Source of the DNA: an uncultured Corynebacterium sp.
Lineage (GTDB): Bacteria > Actinomycetota > Actinomycetes > Mycobacteriales > Mycobacteriaceae
DNA: 64,000 nucleotides
Reading direction: 5' to 3'
NCBI RefSeq assembly: GCF_946222985.1
Contig: NZ_CAMIFY010000005.1
Span: 1-64,000, forward strand
The translations under genes and the position numbers were made by a program. This document shows, one piece after another, positions 35,172 to 43,739 of the stretch; position 1 is the stretch's first letter, and the number at the start of each line of letters is the position of its first letter. The notes under the pieces were generated by a model that searched no databases, was not told the origin of the DNA, and was given only the letters and a program-made list of their open reading frames with translations.

Positions 35172-35648
35172 TCAGCGCACCACGATTCCGTCGGAATCGG
35201 CGTAGACCATGTCGCCGGGAACGAAATCGACGCCGCCGAAGCTGACGACGACGTCGCGCTCGCCGGAACCGGTCTTCGTCGACTTGCGGGGATTGGTGCC
35301 CAGGGCCTTGCAGCCGAAATCCATCTCGCCGATGAGCTTCGAATCGCGCACCGCGCCGTGGACGATGACGCCGGCCCACCCGTGGTCGCGGCCCAGGGCG
35401 GCGATGACGTCGCCGACCAGCGCGGTGTGCAGGGACCCGGCGCCCTCGATGACCAGGACGCCGCCATCGTTGTCCTCCGACAGCACCGCCTTGAGCAGCG
35501 CGTTGTCCTGGAAGCACTTCACCGTGGAGATGCGTCCGCAGAATTCGCGTCGGCCGCCCAGGTCGCGGAACTGCGTGTCGCAGCTGCGGACGTGCGTGCC
35601 GATCTCGTCGACCAGGTCGGCGGTGGGAATGAACTGGCTGTCGCCCAT
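35172..35648 (-). CDS. rraA: RraA-family protein
   Basis: 158-residue protein of the RraA/HMG aldolase family. In enterobacteria RraA inhibits RNase E by binding it; other members are class II 4-hydroxy-4-methyl-2-oxoglutarate aldolases. Seen here are STVKCFQDNALL, GGVLVIEGAGSLHTALVG and GVIVHGAVRDS, whose Arg-Asp pair belongs to the active-site region. ATG 35648 follows AGGAGG. Three GTCGTGG direct repeats lie upstream (35664-35693). Confidence 0.85.
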   Translation of the reverse strand: MGDSQFIPTADLVDEIGTHVRSCDTQFRDLGGRREFCGRISTVKCFQDNALLKAVLSEDNDGGVLVIEGAGSLHTALVGDVIAALGRDHGWAGVIVHGAVRDSKLIGEMDFGCKALGTNPRKSTKTGSGERDVVVSFGGVDFVPGDMVYADSDGIVVR

Positions 35649-35905
35649 GGCGGCCTCCTGTTTGTCGTGGCGTGGTCGTGGGATTGGTCGTGGTTCGATA
35701 ATGGCCGGCGCGGGCCGCGCATCGCGGAAGCTCTGCGACGACCGACGCCCGAATCGTTTCCCCCAACATTGCCAGACGGCGCGAATCGTGGCGTGCGTTA
35801 GGCTGGATCGTCGTAAAGGCCCGTGGACGAGGTCGACGGCGACCCCGGAAGATTCGGGCCACCGGGGCGTCCGCTGCGGGCGCGGCCGAGCGGATGGAGG
35901 CACAC

Positions 35906-38182
35906 GTGGCGGGCATGAACTGGTTCTGGAAGGCGCTCGGGGGCAAGCAGGGGCGCGATCAGAAGCGCAGCGTCTCGCTCGTCGCGCGGGCCTCGGAACT
36001 CGAACCGCAGCTGCGGGAGCTTTCCGACGCCGACCTGGCCGACCGCGCCCGATCACAGCGCGACGACGCCACCGAATTGTTGGCCTGCCTGCGCGAGGTC
36101 GCCGACCGCTCCATCGGCCTGCGCCCGTTCGACGTCCAGCTCCAGGGCGCGCTGCGGTTGCTCGAGGGCGACGTCGTCGAGATGGCCACCGGCGAGGGCA
36201 AGACGCTGTCCGGCGCCCTGGCCGCCGCCGGTTTCGCGCTGCGCGGCGAGCGCGTCCATTCGGTGACGGTCAACTCGTATCTCGCCGGCCGCGATGCCGA
36301 GTGGATGGGGCCGCTGTTCGATTTCCTGGGGCTGACGGTCGCGGCGATCGGCGAGACCGACGACTCCGACGCCCGTCGCGCCGCCTACGCCTCCGACGTC
36401 GTCTTCGTCGCCGTCAACGAGCTCGGCTTCGACGTCCTGCGCGACCGGTGCGCGATTTCGCTCGACGAGCGCGTGCGGCAGCCGGCGCGGGTGGCGATCA
36501 TCGACGAGGCCGATTCCGTCCTCGTCGACGAGGCCCTCGTGCCGTTGGTGCTGGCGGGGTCGGCGCCGGGGGAGGCGCCCACCGGCCGCATCACCGACAT
36601 CGTCCGCCGCCTGGTCAAGGGCGAAGACTTCACCGTCGATGCCGGGCGGCGCAACGTGTTCCTCACCGACACCGGGGCGGCCCGCGTCGAGCGGCTGCTG
36701 GGCATCGATTCGCTTTACGACGAGGACGATGTCGCCTCCACCCTCGTCCACGTCAACGTCGCGCTGCACGCCCGCGAACTCCTGCGCCGCGACGTCGATT
36801 ACATCGTGCGCGACGGCAAGGTGGCGCTCGTCGATTCGTCGCGCGGCCGCATCGCCGATCTTCAGCGCTGGCCCGACGGCCTGCAGGCCGCGGTCGAGGC
36901 GAAGGAGGGGCTGGCGGTCTCCGGCGGCGGTCGCGTGCTCGACACCCTGACCATCCAGCAGCTCGTCGGCGGCTACGAGACCACCTGCGGCATGACCGGC
37001 ACCGCCGTGGCGGCCGGCGACCAGTTCCGCGAGTTCTACGGAATGCGGGTGTCGGTGGTCGAACCCAACGAGCCCTGCGTGCGCATCGACGAGCCCGACC
37101 GCGTCTACGCCACAGGCGACGACGCCTTCGACGCCGCGGTCGACGAGGTCGTCGAGGTCCACGGCACCCGGCGGCCGGTGCTGGTGGGCACCCGCGACGT
37201 CGCCGAATCGGAGCGGTTGGCCGCGGCGCTGGCCGACCGCGGCATCGACGCCGCGGTGCTCAACGCCAAGAACGACGAGGCGGAGGCCGCGGTCATCGCC
37301 GAAGCCGGCGCTCCCGGCCGGGTGACGGTGTCGACGCAGATGGCCGGCCGCGGCACGGACATCCGGTTGGGCGGCGCCGACGAGGCGGACCACGACGAGG
37401 TCGTCGAACTCGGCGGCCTGTGCGTCATCGGCCTGTCCCGGCACCGCACCGGGCGCCTGGACGGGCAGCTTCGGGGCCGCGCGGGACGCCAGGGCGACCC
37501 GGGCTCCAGCGTCTTCTTCGTCGCGCTCGACGACGACATGGTCGTCGAAGGCGGCGCGGGCGAGGAACTCACCGTCACGCCCGACGTCGACGGCCGCATC
37601 CACGATCCGAAGGCCGCGGCCCACGTCGACCGGGCCCAGCGGGTCACCGAGGCGACGATGCTGTCCATCCACGCCACGACGTGGAAGTACAACAAGCTCA
37701 TCGGCGATCAGCGCGCCATCCTCGACGATCGCCGCGAACGCCTGCTGACGACGGATCTGGCGTGGCGCGAACTGTCCGAGCGCGAGCCGGACCGGGCGGC
37801 CGAGGTGCTCGCGGACGTGCCCGAGGACGTGGCGATCGAGGCCGCCCGCGAAATCGCCCTGCACCATCTCGACATGGGCTGGTCGGAGCACCTGGCCGAC
37901 CTCGACGACCTGCGGGAGTCGGTGCACTTGCGGGCGCTGGCGAAGGAAAGCCCCATCGACGAGTTCCATCGCGCGGCGATTTCGGCGTTCAAGACGTTGG
38001 CGGCCGAGGCCGTCGACGAGGCGGCGTCCAGTTTCCGCGAGGTCTCCATCACCGCCGACGGCGTCGATCTCGACGCCGAGGGGATGGGCCGGCCGAGCTC
38101 GACGTGGACGTACATGGTCAACGACAATCCGCTGGCGGGCGGCGATTCCGTCATCGGTTCGGTGGCCGCTATGTTCCGCTGA
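35906..38182 (+). CDS. secA2: Accessory secretion ATPase SecA2
   Basis: Cytoplasmic translocase ATPase for a subset of exported proteins in actinobacteria. At 758 residues it is shorter than SecA1 and lacks the C-terminal zinc-binding tail, as expected for SecA2. It has Walker A ATGEGKT, the DEAD-type IIDEADSVLVDEA, TCGMTGTA, MAGRGTDI and GRAGRQGDPG. GTG 35906 is preferred because GGAGG (35896-35900) lies 5 nt upstream; ATG 35894 overlaps that site. A hairpin follows at 38182-38213, then odhI. Confidence 0.92.
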   Translation: MAGMNWFWKALGGKQGRDQKRSVSLVARASELEPQLRELSDADLADRARSQRDDATELLACLREVADRSIGLRPFDVQLQGALRLLEGDVVEMATGEGKTLSGALAAAGFALRGERVHSVTVNSYLAGRDAEWMGPLFDFLGLTVAAIGETDDSDARRAAYASDVVFVAVNELGFDVLRDRCAISLDERVRQPARVAIIDEADSVLVDEALVPLVLAGSAPGEAPTGRITDIVRRLVKGEDFTVDAGRRNVFLTDTGAARVERLLGIDSLYDEDDVASTLVHVNVALHARELLRRDVDYIVRDGKVALVDSSRGRIADLQRWPDGLQAAVEAKEGLAVSGGGRVLDTLTIQQLVGGYETTCGMTGTAVAAGDQFREFYGMRVSVVEPNEPCVRIDEPDRVYATGDDAFDAAVDEVVEVHGTRRPVLVGTRDVAESERLAAALADRGIDAAVLNAKNDEAEAAVIAEAGAPGRVTVSTQMAGRGTDIRLGGADEADHDEVVELGGLCVIGLSRHRTGRLDGQLRGRAGRQGDPGSSVFFVALDDDMVVEGGAGEELTVTPDVDGRIHDPKAAAHVDRAQRVTEATMLSIHATTWKYNKLIGDQRAILDDRRERLLTTDLAWRELSEREPDRAAEVLADVPEDVAIEAAREIALHHLDMGWSEHLADLDDLRESVHLRALAKESPIDEFHRAAISAFKTLAAEAVDEAASSFREVSITADGVDLDAEGMGRPSSTWTYMVNDNPLAGGDSVIGSVAAMFR

Positions 38183-38213
38183 GTCCATGGCCGCGGACGA
38201 CGCGGGATGGACT
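38182..38213 (+). terminator. Hairpin after secA2
   Basis: AGTCCAT (38182-38188) pairs with ATGGACT (38207-38213) and an inner CCGCG/CGCGG stem encloses GACGA. No T-run follows. Confidence 0.5.
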
Positions 38214-38242
38214 AGTCGCCCACGCGGGGTCGGCGGTAAGGC

Positions 38243-38248
38243 TATGAT
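38243..38248 (+). promoter_or_regulatory. -10 box of odhI
   Basis: TATGAT, close to consensus, gives a leader of about 38 nt with GGAGGA just before ATG 38293. Confidence 0.6.
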
Positions 38249-38292
38249 TTAGAGCGTTACAGGAAATCGGACGATTATCCGGAGGAAGTGCA

Positions 38293-38721
38293 ATGACGAA
38301 CAACACCGGCAAGCCTGAGGCCTCGGTCGAGACCACCTCGGTCTTCCGCGCCGACCTGCTCAAGGAGATGGAATCCGGAGCCGGTCAGGACCCCGCGGTT
38401 CCCGGCGTCGAGGGGCTGCCCGCCGGTTCGGCGCTCCTCGTCGTCAAGCGCGGCCCGAACGCAGGATCGCGATTCCTGCTCGACCAGCCGGTCACCACCG
38501 CCGGCCGCCACCCCGACAGCGACATTTTCCTCGACGACGTCACGGTTTCCCGTCGTCATGCGGAGTTCCGCATCGAGGGCGAGAAGTTCGAGGTCGTCGA
38601 CGTGGGATCGCTCAACGGCACCTACGTCAACCGCGAGCCGAAGAATTCGGCCGACCTGTCCAACGGCGACGAGGTCCAGATCGGCAAGTTCCGCCTGGTT
38701 TTCCTCACCGCCCCGAAGTGA
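38293..38721 (+). CDS. odhI: OdhI/GarA, FHA-domain inhibitor of 2-oxoglutarate dehydrogenase
   Basis: 142-residue regulator. In its unphosphorylated form it binds and inhibits the OdhA/SucA subunit; phosphorylation by PknG and other kinases releases it. The kinase target motif ETTSVF is at 13-18, so T14 and T15 match the C. glutamicum sites. The FHA domain (about 45-140) contains GRHPDSDIFLDD, VSRRHAEF and GSLNGTYVN, the phosphothreonine-binding loops. Followed by ftsR, a BFN gene and a second MerR gene as in mycobacteria (Rv1827-Rv1830). Confidence 0.95.
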   Translation: MTNNTGKPEASVETTSVFRADLLKEMESGAGQDPAVPGVEGLPAGSALLVVKRGPNAGSRFLLDQPVTTAGRHPDSDIFLDDVTVSRRHAEFRIEGEKFEVVDVGSLNGTYVNREPKNSADLSNGDEVQIGKFRLVFLTAPK

Positions 38722-38745
38722 TCCCCGTCAGGAAGTAGTCCCGTT

Positions 38746-39492
38746 GTGGCAGCCGTCCCAGCTTCCGCCCCCGACTCCGGCAGCGCCTCCCCGCGGACCC
38801 GTTCCGCGGGGAAGATGTCCATCGGCGCCGTGCTCGCGGAACTCCAGCAGGAGTTCCCCGACGTCACGGTGTCGAAGATCCGCTTCCTCGAGTCCGAGGG
38901 CCTGATTTCGCCGTCCCGCAGCCAGTCCGGGTACCGGCGATTCGCCCAATCCGACGTCGATCGTCTCCGCTACATCCTCACCGTCCAGCGCGACAACTAC
39001 CTGCCGCTGAAGGTGATCAAGGAGCAGTTGGACGACATCGACGCGGGAAACGCCGCCGTCGGCGACGGTCTGGCGTCGGTGACGCCGTTGGTGACCCCGG
39101 ACCAGTTCCGGGACTCCGCCGTCGTCTACCTGACGCGCGCGGAGTTGGCGGAGCGCGCCGGCATCGACGAGGAGTTCATCGGCGGCCTGGTGCGTGCGCG
39201 CCTGCTGTCGCCGGATGCGATGGATTGTTTCGACGGCGATGATCTGGCCGTTGCCACCACCGCCGGGAAGCTGCGCGAGTTCGGTCTGGACGCCCGTCAC
39301 ATGAAGACGGTGCGCACGGCGGCGGCCCGCGAGGCCGACCTCGTCGGTCAGGCCGCCGCCCCCATGGCGCGGTCGAAGGGCGACGACGCCCGCCAGAAGG
39401 CGGAGGAGATGGCCCGCGAGATGACCGCATTGCTGGTGACCCTGCACGGCACCCTGGTCAAGCGCCAGGTCAACGACGACCTCGGTCGCTGA
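38746..39492 (+). CDS. ftsR: MerR-family regulator FtsR
   Basis: 248-residue DNA-binding protein. The N-terminal MerR winged helix reads MSIGAVLAELQQEFPDVTVS then KIRFLESEGLISPSRSQSGY with RRFAQSDVDRL. A second helical region follows from about 115 (YLTRAELAERAGIDEEFIGG). In C. glutamicum the orthologue (Cg1631) activates ftsZ; M. tuberculosis Rv1828 is the mycobacterial counterpart. GTG 38746 lies about 10 nt after AGGAAG. It is only 24 nt after odhI, so the two are likely cotranscribed. Confidence 0.88.
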   Translation: MAAVPASAPDSGSASPRTRSAGKMSIGAVLAELQQEFPDVTVSKIRFLESEGLISPSRSQSGYRRFAQSDVDRLRYILTVQRDNYLPLKVIKEQLDDIDAGNAAVGDGLASVTPLVTPDQFRDSAVVYLTRAELAERAGIDEEFIGGLVRARLLSPDAMDCFDGDDLAVATTAGKLREFGLDARHMKTVRTAAAREADLVGQAAAPMARSKGDDARQKAEEMAREMTALLVTLHGTLVKRQVNDDLGR

Positions 39493-39505
39493 GTCGGGGC
39501 GTCGG

Positions 39506-40057
39506 ATGGACGAGTTCATTCGGGTCGAGTCCCGCGGCATCCTCGTGCACGAGCCGGAGGATCATCCGGTGCTGTTGTTGTCGTGGGCCGAGCGCGGTCG
39601 CGTCGTTCCGGTGTGGATCGGTGCGGCCGAGGCCGCCTTCCTCGCCGCGCGCGAGGCCGGCATGACGCAGAATCGCCCGTCGGCGCAGGACGTCATCGTC
39701 GAGATGGCGGAGAGCACCGGCAATTCGATCGAGCGCGCCGAGATCACCGCGTTCCATGAGGGCGTGTTCCTCGCGTCGCTGGTTCTCAGCGACGGGGGCC
39801 GGGTCGATTGCCGGGTCTCCGACGCCATCGCGGTGTGCGAGATCGCCGAGGCCCCGATCGTGGTGGCCCGCGAGTTGCTGGAGGCCACGTCGGTGCCCGC
39901 CGGTTCTCTTTTCGACGATGGCGTGGATGGCCCGGCGGCCGCGGAAGAGGAGTCGGTGGAGGAATTCGCGCGTTTCCTCGACGAGATCGACGCGGGGGAT
40001 TTCCTCGGTTCCGAGGATGGGGACGATGAGGACGGGAAGGGGAACCCGACGACGTAA
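39506..40057 (+). CDS. Bifunctional nuclease (BFN/DUF151) protein
   Basis: 183-residue protein whose first 130 residues form the BFN domain (VVPVWIGAAEAAFLA, SAQDVIVEMAESTG, VDCRVSDAIAVCEIAEAPIVV), named for plant relatives with RNase and DNase activity. The acidic C-terminal tail (FDDGVDGPAAAEEESVEEF, then a DDED run) is probably disordered. Activity of bacterial members is unproven. It lies 13 nt after ftsR and is closed by a terminator at 40108-40159. Confidence 0.85.
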   Translation: MDEFIRVESRGILVHEPEDHPVLLLSWAERGRVVPVWIGAAEAAFLAAREAGMTQNRPSAQDVIVEMAESTGNSIERAEITAFHEGVFLASLVLSDGGRVDCRVSDAIAVCEIAEAPIVVARELLEATSVPAGSLFDDGVDGPAAAEEESVEEFARFLDEIDAGDFLGSEDGDDEDGKGNPTT

Positions 40058-40107
40058 GTCGCGTTCGTTCGTCCGAGATGCGCGCCCGCATGGGTGCGCG
40101 CGCATAT

Positions 40108-40159
40108 GGGTGCCGTGGTGGCGGGAATGGATTCCGGATCACCGCGGCGCCCATTTTTT
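40108..40159 (+). terminator. Terminator of the odhI-ftsR-BFN run
   Basis: GGGTGCCGTGGTG (40108-40120) pairs with CACCGCGGCGCCC (40140-40152) over 13 positions with two G-U wobbles, followed by ATTTTTT. Confidence 0.8.
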
Positions 40160-40304
40160 GTGCTCGCCTGAGGCCTCTTGTGGCTGGTGTGACTGGAGTG
40201 GTTACCCCCATCACCCCCGAACGCTGATCCTTGACTCGAGCGGCAAAGGTCCATGTCGTGATCGGGGTAGGGGGCGTGACCTGCACCGTTGTAATTCCAA
40301 AACT

Positions 40305-40321
40305 CTAAAGTTCAACTTAAG
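40305..40321 (+). promoter_or_regulatory. Operator candidate upstream of the second merR gene
   Basis: CTAAAGTTCAACTTAAG is an inverted repeat (CTAAAGTT and AACTTAAG, 7 of 8 bases complementary) centred on one C. It continues into CTTGAG, forming a second overlapping palindrome TTCAACTTAAGCTTGAG. Its AT-richness in a GC-rich context and its position ahead of a MerR gene suggest autoregulation. Confidence 0.5.
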
Positions 40322-40421
40322 CTTGAGGCTGGCGGCGTGTCGGCCGTGAAGCTGTTGACACTCCCTTACCCTTGGCGAAAGATGAACGACATCAGTGGAA
40401 CTACCAGGGGAGAACACGAAC

Positions 40422-41003
<582 letters not shown>

Positions 41004-41058
41004 ACCGGAGCGGCGCCGCACACGCCGTAGCGCCGACTCCGTCGCTGAAACCCGATCC

Positions 41059-41090
41059 AACGCGCCCCGCATCTCCCCGCGGGGCGCGTT
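41059..41090. terminator. Bidirectional terminator between convergent genes
   Basis: AACGCGCCCCGC (41059-41070) pairs perfectly with GCGGGGCGCGTT (41079-41090). It serves the merR gene on the plus strand and probably the minus-strand gene ending at 41109. Confidence 0.75.
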
Positions 41091-41108
41091 GTCGCCTGTC
41101 CAGGGCGC

Positions 41109-42785
41109 TTACAGGCCCATGCCCCGGGTCAGTGCCCCGGTGAGGTCGTCGCCGGCCGGGTGGACCGCGCCACCGGTTGCCTCGGCGAGATCCGCCAGGG
41201 CACCGTCGGTGTCGTCGCCGCCGGTGACGACGACGTCGACGCGGACGGGACGATCACCCGACGCGGCCTCCCGCAGGGCCGCGATGGTCTCGGCGGGATC
41301 GTCGTCGGTGGCGTCGGATCCGGAGGTCACCAGCACGACCCGGTTGACCACGCCCGGCACCCATGCGTCGCGGACGTACTCGTGGGCCGGTCCGATGGAC
41401 CGCCACAACCACGGTTCGCCGATGGAATCGAGCCGACCGAGGACCTCCTTCGAGCGGTCCTTTGCACCGGGGCCGAAGTAGACGTTGGGCCGCACGGGGC
41501 TCGAGGCCTCCGCGGAGACCGGCGACGAGTAGTTCCACAGCGCGACGCGGCGTCCTTCGCCGTCGATCGCACGGTCGAGCAGGGGCATCAACGATTCGCG
41601 CACCGCGTCGAGGTTCATGTCGGTCGACGTGTCGAGCAGGACCAGCGTCGATCCGGCGGGGGCGACGTCGGCGGCATCGGCGGGGTCGGCGGGGGAAGTG
41701 GGATCGGTCGGCGCGGGCCCGGCACCCGGGGTTCCCGCGGGCGGTTCGGCCATCGGATCGGTGGTCCGGTCCGCGAGGTCGTCGACGATGGTCCCGGCGG
41801 GGCCGTTCAGCGGGGAGTCGGCGGCGGAATCTCCCGCTTCGGAGTCACCGGCGTCGTCGGAGTCATGAACGAAATCGAGGAACTCGGCCGCGGCGCGGGC
41901 GGCGGTTTCGTCGATGGGACCTCCCGAGGTGAAGGCGGCCACGGGAGCCGACAACGACGGGGAGTCGGCGGGGGAGACGAACCGGAGTCCCTCGGCGCCG
42001 GTTTGGGCGGCCATGTCCACCATCGACTGCGTCGCGGCCACCGCGTCGAAGCCCTCGGCGGTGCCGGCGGCCAGCTGTCCCATCAGCGCGTCGGAGGTGT
42101 ACTCGCCGCCGGCGGTGATGCGTTGCTCGGACGCGGCGAGGAGTTCGTCGCCCTCCATCCCGGGTTCCAGGCGCGCGTTGACGACGGAGGAGACGACCGC
42201 GTCGATTCCACCCGGGGTGGCCACCGTGAAGTCCTCGCGTCCGGCCAGCTCCTCCCAGGCGACGTCGCCGAGCTCTCCGGCGCGATCCTCGGGCACGGCG
42301 ATGCCCACCGGCTCGTCGGACAACCGGGCGACGTCCTCGTCGACACCGACCGCACCGATGTCGCGGGCGCGATCGACGAAGGAGGCGTCGGCGGGCATCC
42401 ACACCGTCGGCAGCACCGCGCGCGTGCCGCCCGCGGCCGCATCGTCGCCGCCGTCGCCGGAGACCGCGCGCATGTCGTCGAGGACCTGCTCGGAACCGGA
42501 GACCATCAACTGCGGCCGGACGCAATAATCCCGGACGACGGGCCCCGACTCGCCCCACTCGCGGACCTTGTCGCGGGCCGCGCCGATCACCGACGGATCG
42601 GCGCCGACGATGAGGGTCAGGTCGCCCTTGATGCACTCGCCGTCGGCGCCGAGGCCGTCATCGTCGTCGTTGCTCAGCACCCACCAGGCCGCGGCCAGCG
42701 CGCCGACGAGAATCGCGACCAGCAGAAGAATCAGCGGCCCCTTGGCCACTCGGTAGTTCGGCTGTCCGTCGGCATGCCTGCCCAT
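41109..42785 (-). CDS. Membrane-anchored binding-protein/VWA fusion
   Basis: 558-residue protein with one N-terminal helix (about 17-40, GPLILLLVAILVGALAAAWWV). The extracytoplasmic part has two segments. The first resembles a periplasmic solute-binding fold (about 50-310, LTLIVGADPSVIGAARDKVREW, PTVWMPADASFV). The second is a VWA domain (about 385-550, STLVLLDTSTDMN with a DTSTD metal site, VVLVTSGSDATDDD). A Pro/Asp-rich linker joins them. No transport genes are adjacent, so a role in uptake is not supported. ATG 42785 has AAGAGGAG upstream. Confidence 0.7.
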   Translation of the reverse strand: MGRHADGQPNYRVAKGPLILLLVAILVGALAAAWWVLSNDDDDGLGADGECIKGDLTLIVGADPSVIGAARDKVREWGESGPVVRDYCVRPQLMVSGSEQVLDDMRAVSGDGGDDAAAGGTRAVLPTVWMPADASFVDRARDIGAVGVDEDVARLSDEPVGIAVPEDRAGELGDVAWEELAGREDFTVATPGGIDAVVSSVVNARLEPGMEGDELLAASEQRITAGGEYTSDALMGQLAAGTAEGFDAVAATQSMVDMAAQTGAEGLRFVSPADSPSLSAPVAAFTSGGPIDETAARAAAEFLDFVHDSDDAGDSEAGDSAADSPLNGPAGTIVDDLADRTTDPMAEPPAGTPGAGPAPTDPTSPADPADAADVAPAGSTLVLLDTSTDMNLDAVRESLMPLLDRAIDGEGRRVALWNYSSPVSAEASSPVRPNVYFGPGAKDRSKEVLGRLDSIGEPWLWRSIGPAHEYVRDAWVPGVVNRVVLVTSGSDATDDDPAETIAALREAASGDRPVRVDVVVTGGDDTDGALADLAEATGGAVHPAGDDLTGALTRGMGL

Positions 42786-42848
42786 GGGCCTTCAACTCCT
42801 CTTGCGACGCGTCCGCGATGGTGAGCGATGGGTGTGTCGTGACCCACC

Positions 42849-43739
42849 TTAACCGGCGAACGGCCGCGCGAGCCGGACCAACGCGGCGCGCATCGGCCGG
42901 GCGCGTTCGGCCAGCTCCCGTTGCCGTGCGACGTAAGCGGCCTTGCCCTCCGGGGTTTCGATCCGCACCGGCGCGAAACCGTGGTCGCGCAGGTCGTAGG
43001 GGGAGGCCTCCATGTCCAACCTGCGGACGTCGCGGGCGAGTTCGAAAGCGTCGAGCACGAGTTCGCCGGGTACCACCGGCGACAGCTTCGTCGCCCACTT
43101 GTAGAGGTCCATGTTGGCGTGCAGGCATCCGCCCTGCTCGCAGGCCGGCTGCGTCTCCCGGGTCGGTCGGCCCTCGTTGAGGGGGCGCGCGTCGGGAGTG
43201 AAGAACCGGAAGGCGTCGTAATGAGTGCAGCGGACCCGGTGCCCGTCGACGACCTCGTCGGTGCCCGCCCGGCCCAATCGCAGCGGCACGGGGTGGCGGG
43301 TGTCGTCGGCCCGGTAGACCATCGCCCACTCGTGGAGACCGAAGCAATCGAAGCGGGCCTCGTTGCCCATGGTGGCCGACAACAGGTCGGCGACGTATCC
43401 GAAGGACCCGCCGCGGCGATCGCGCAACGCGGCGACGTCGAGGCGGGCGACGCCGTCGTCGTCGACGCGGTAGTGCTTCAGGTGCGCGACGTGCTCGGCG
43501 GCGCGGGGATCGTCGGCGCCGGCCAGGGGCAGCCCGGCGCCGGGGGACCAGCGGCGCAGCATCCCGGGGCGCACCGGGTAGTACTCGAAGAGGAAATCCC
43601 ACACCGGATGCGCGATGCCGCGCGAGCGCCGGTCGAGGTGATCGGCGCAGAGGTCGTCTGCCCGGCGGGCGTGCGCCTCAGCGCGGGGCAGCCATTCGTC
43701 GAGGGGAAGGGGGCTCTGGGCCCCGAGGTCGGCGGTCAT
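42849..43739 (-). CDS. Conserved actinobacterial protein
   Basis: 296-residue cytoplasmic protein. Orthologues are sometimes annotated as 3-methyladenine DNA glycosylase, but I see no helix-hairpin-helix or catalytic motif of the known glycosylase families. Conserved-looking stretches are HPVWDFLFEYYPVRPG, FDCFGLHEWAMVYR, VRCTHYDAFRFFTPDA and CEQGGCLHANMDLYKWATKL, which is rich in His and Cys and could bind metal. Its ATG overlaps the stop of the CNNM gene (ATGA), so it belongs to that operon. Confidence 0.7.
   Translation of the reverse strand: MTADLGAQSPLPLDEWLPRAEAHARRADDLCADHLDRRSRGIAHPVWDFLFEYYPVRPGMLRRWSPGAGLPLAGADDPRAAEHVAHLKHYRVDDDGVARLDVAALRDRRGGSFGYVADLLSATMGNEARFDCFGLHEWAMVYRADDTRHPVPLRLGRAGTDEVVDGHRVRCTHYDAFRFFTPDARPLNEGRPTRETQPACEQGGCLHANMDLYKWATKLSPVVPGELVLDAFELARDVRRLDMEASPYDLRDHGFAPVRIETPEGKAAYVARQRELAERARPMRAALVRLARPFAG

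Larger units (their letters stand above)
40058..40421. other. Intergenic region between BFN and merR genes
   Basis: This 364-nt gap contains a terminator (40108-40159), an inverted-repeat operator candidate (40305-40321), a TTGACA -35-like element at 40355-40360, a TACCCT -10-like element at 40367-40372 and the ribosome site AGGGGAGA. No gene is seen. Confidence 0.6.

Noticed and set aside
39562..40254. Minus-strand open frame over the BFN gene and the following gap
   Set aside because: It runs antisense to a conserved gene and through a strong terminator, with no ribosome site or known motif.
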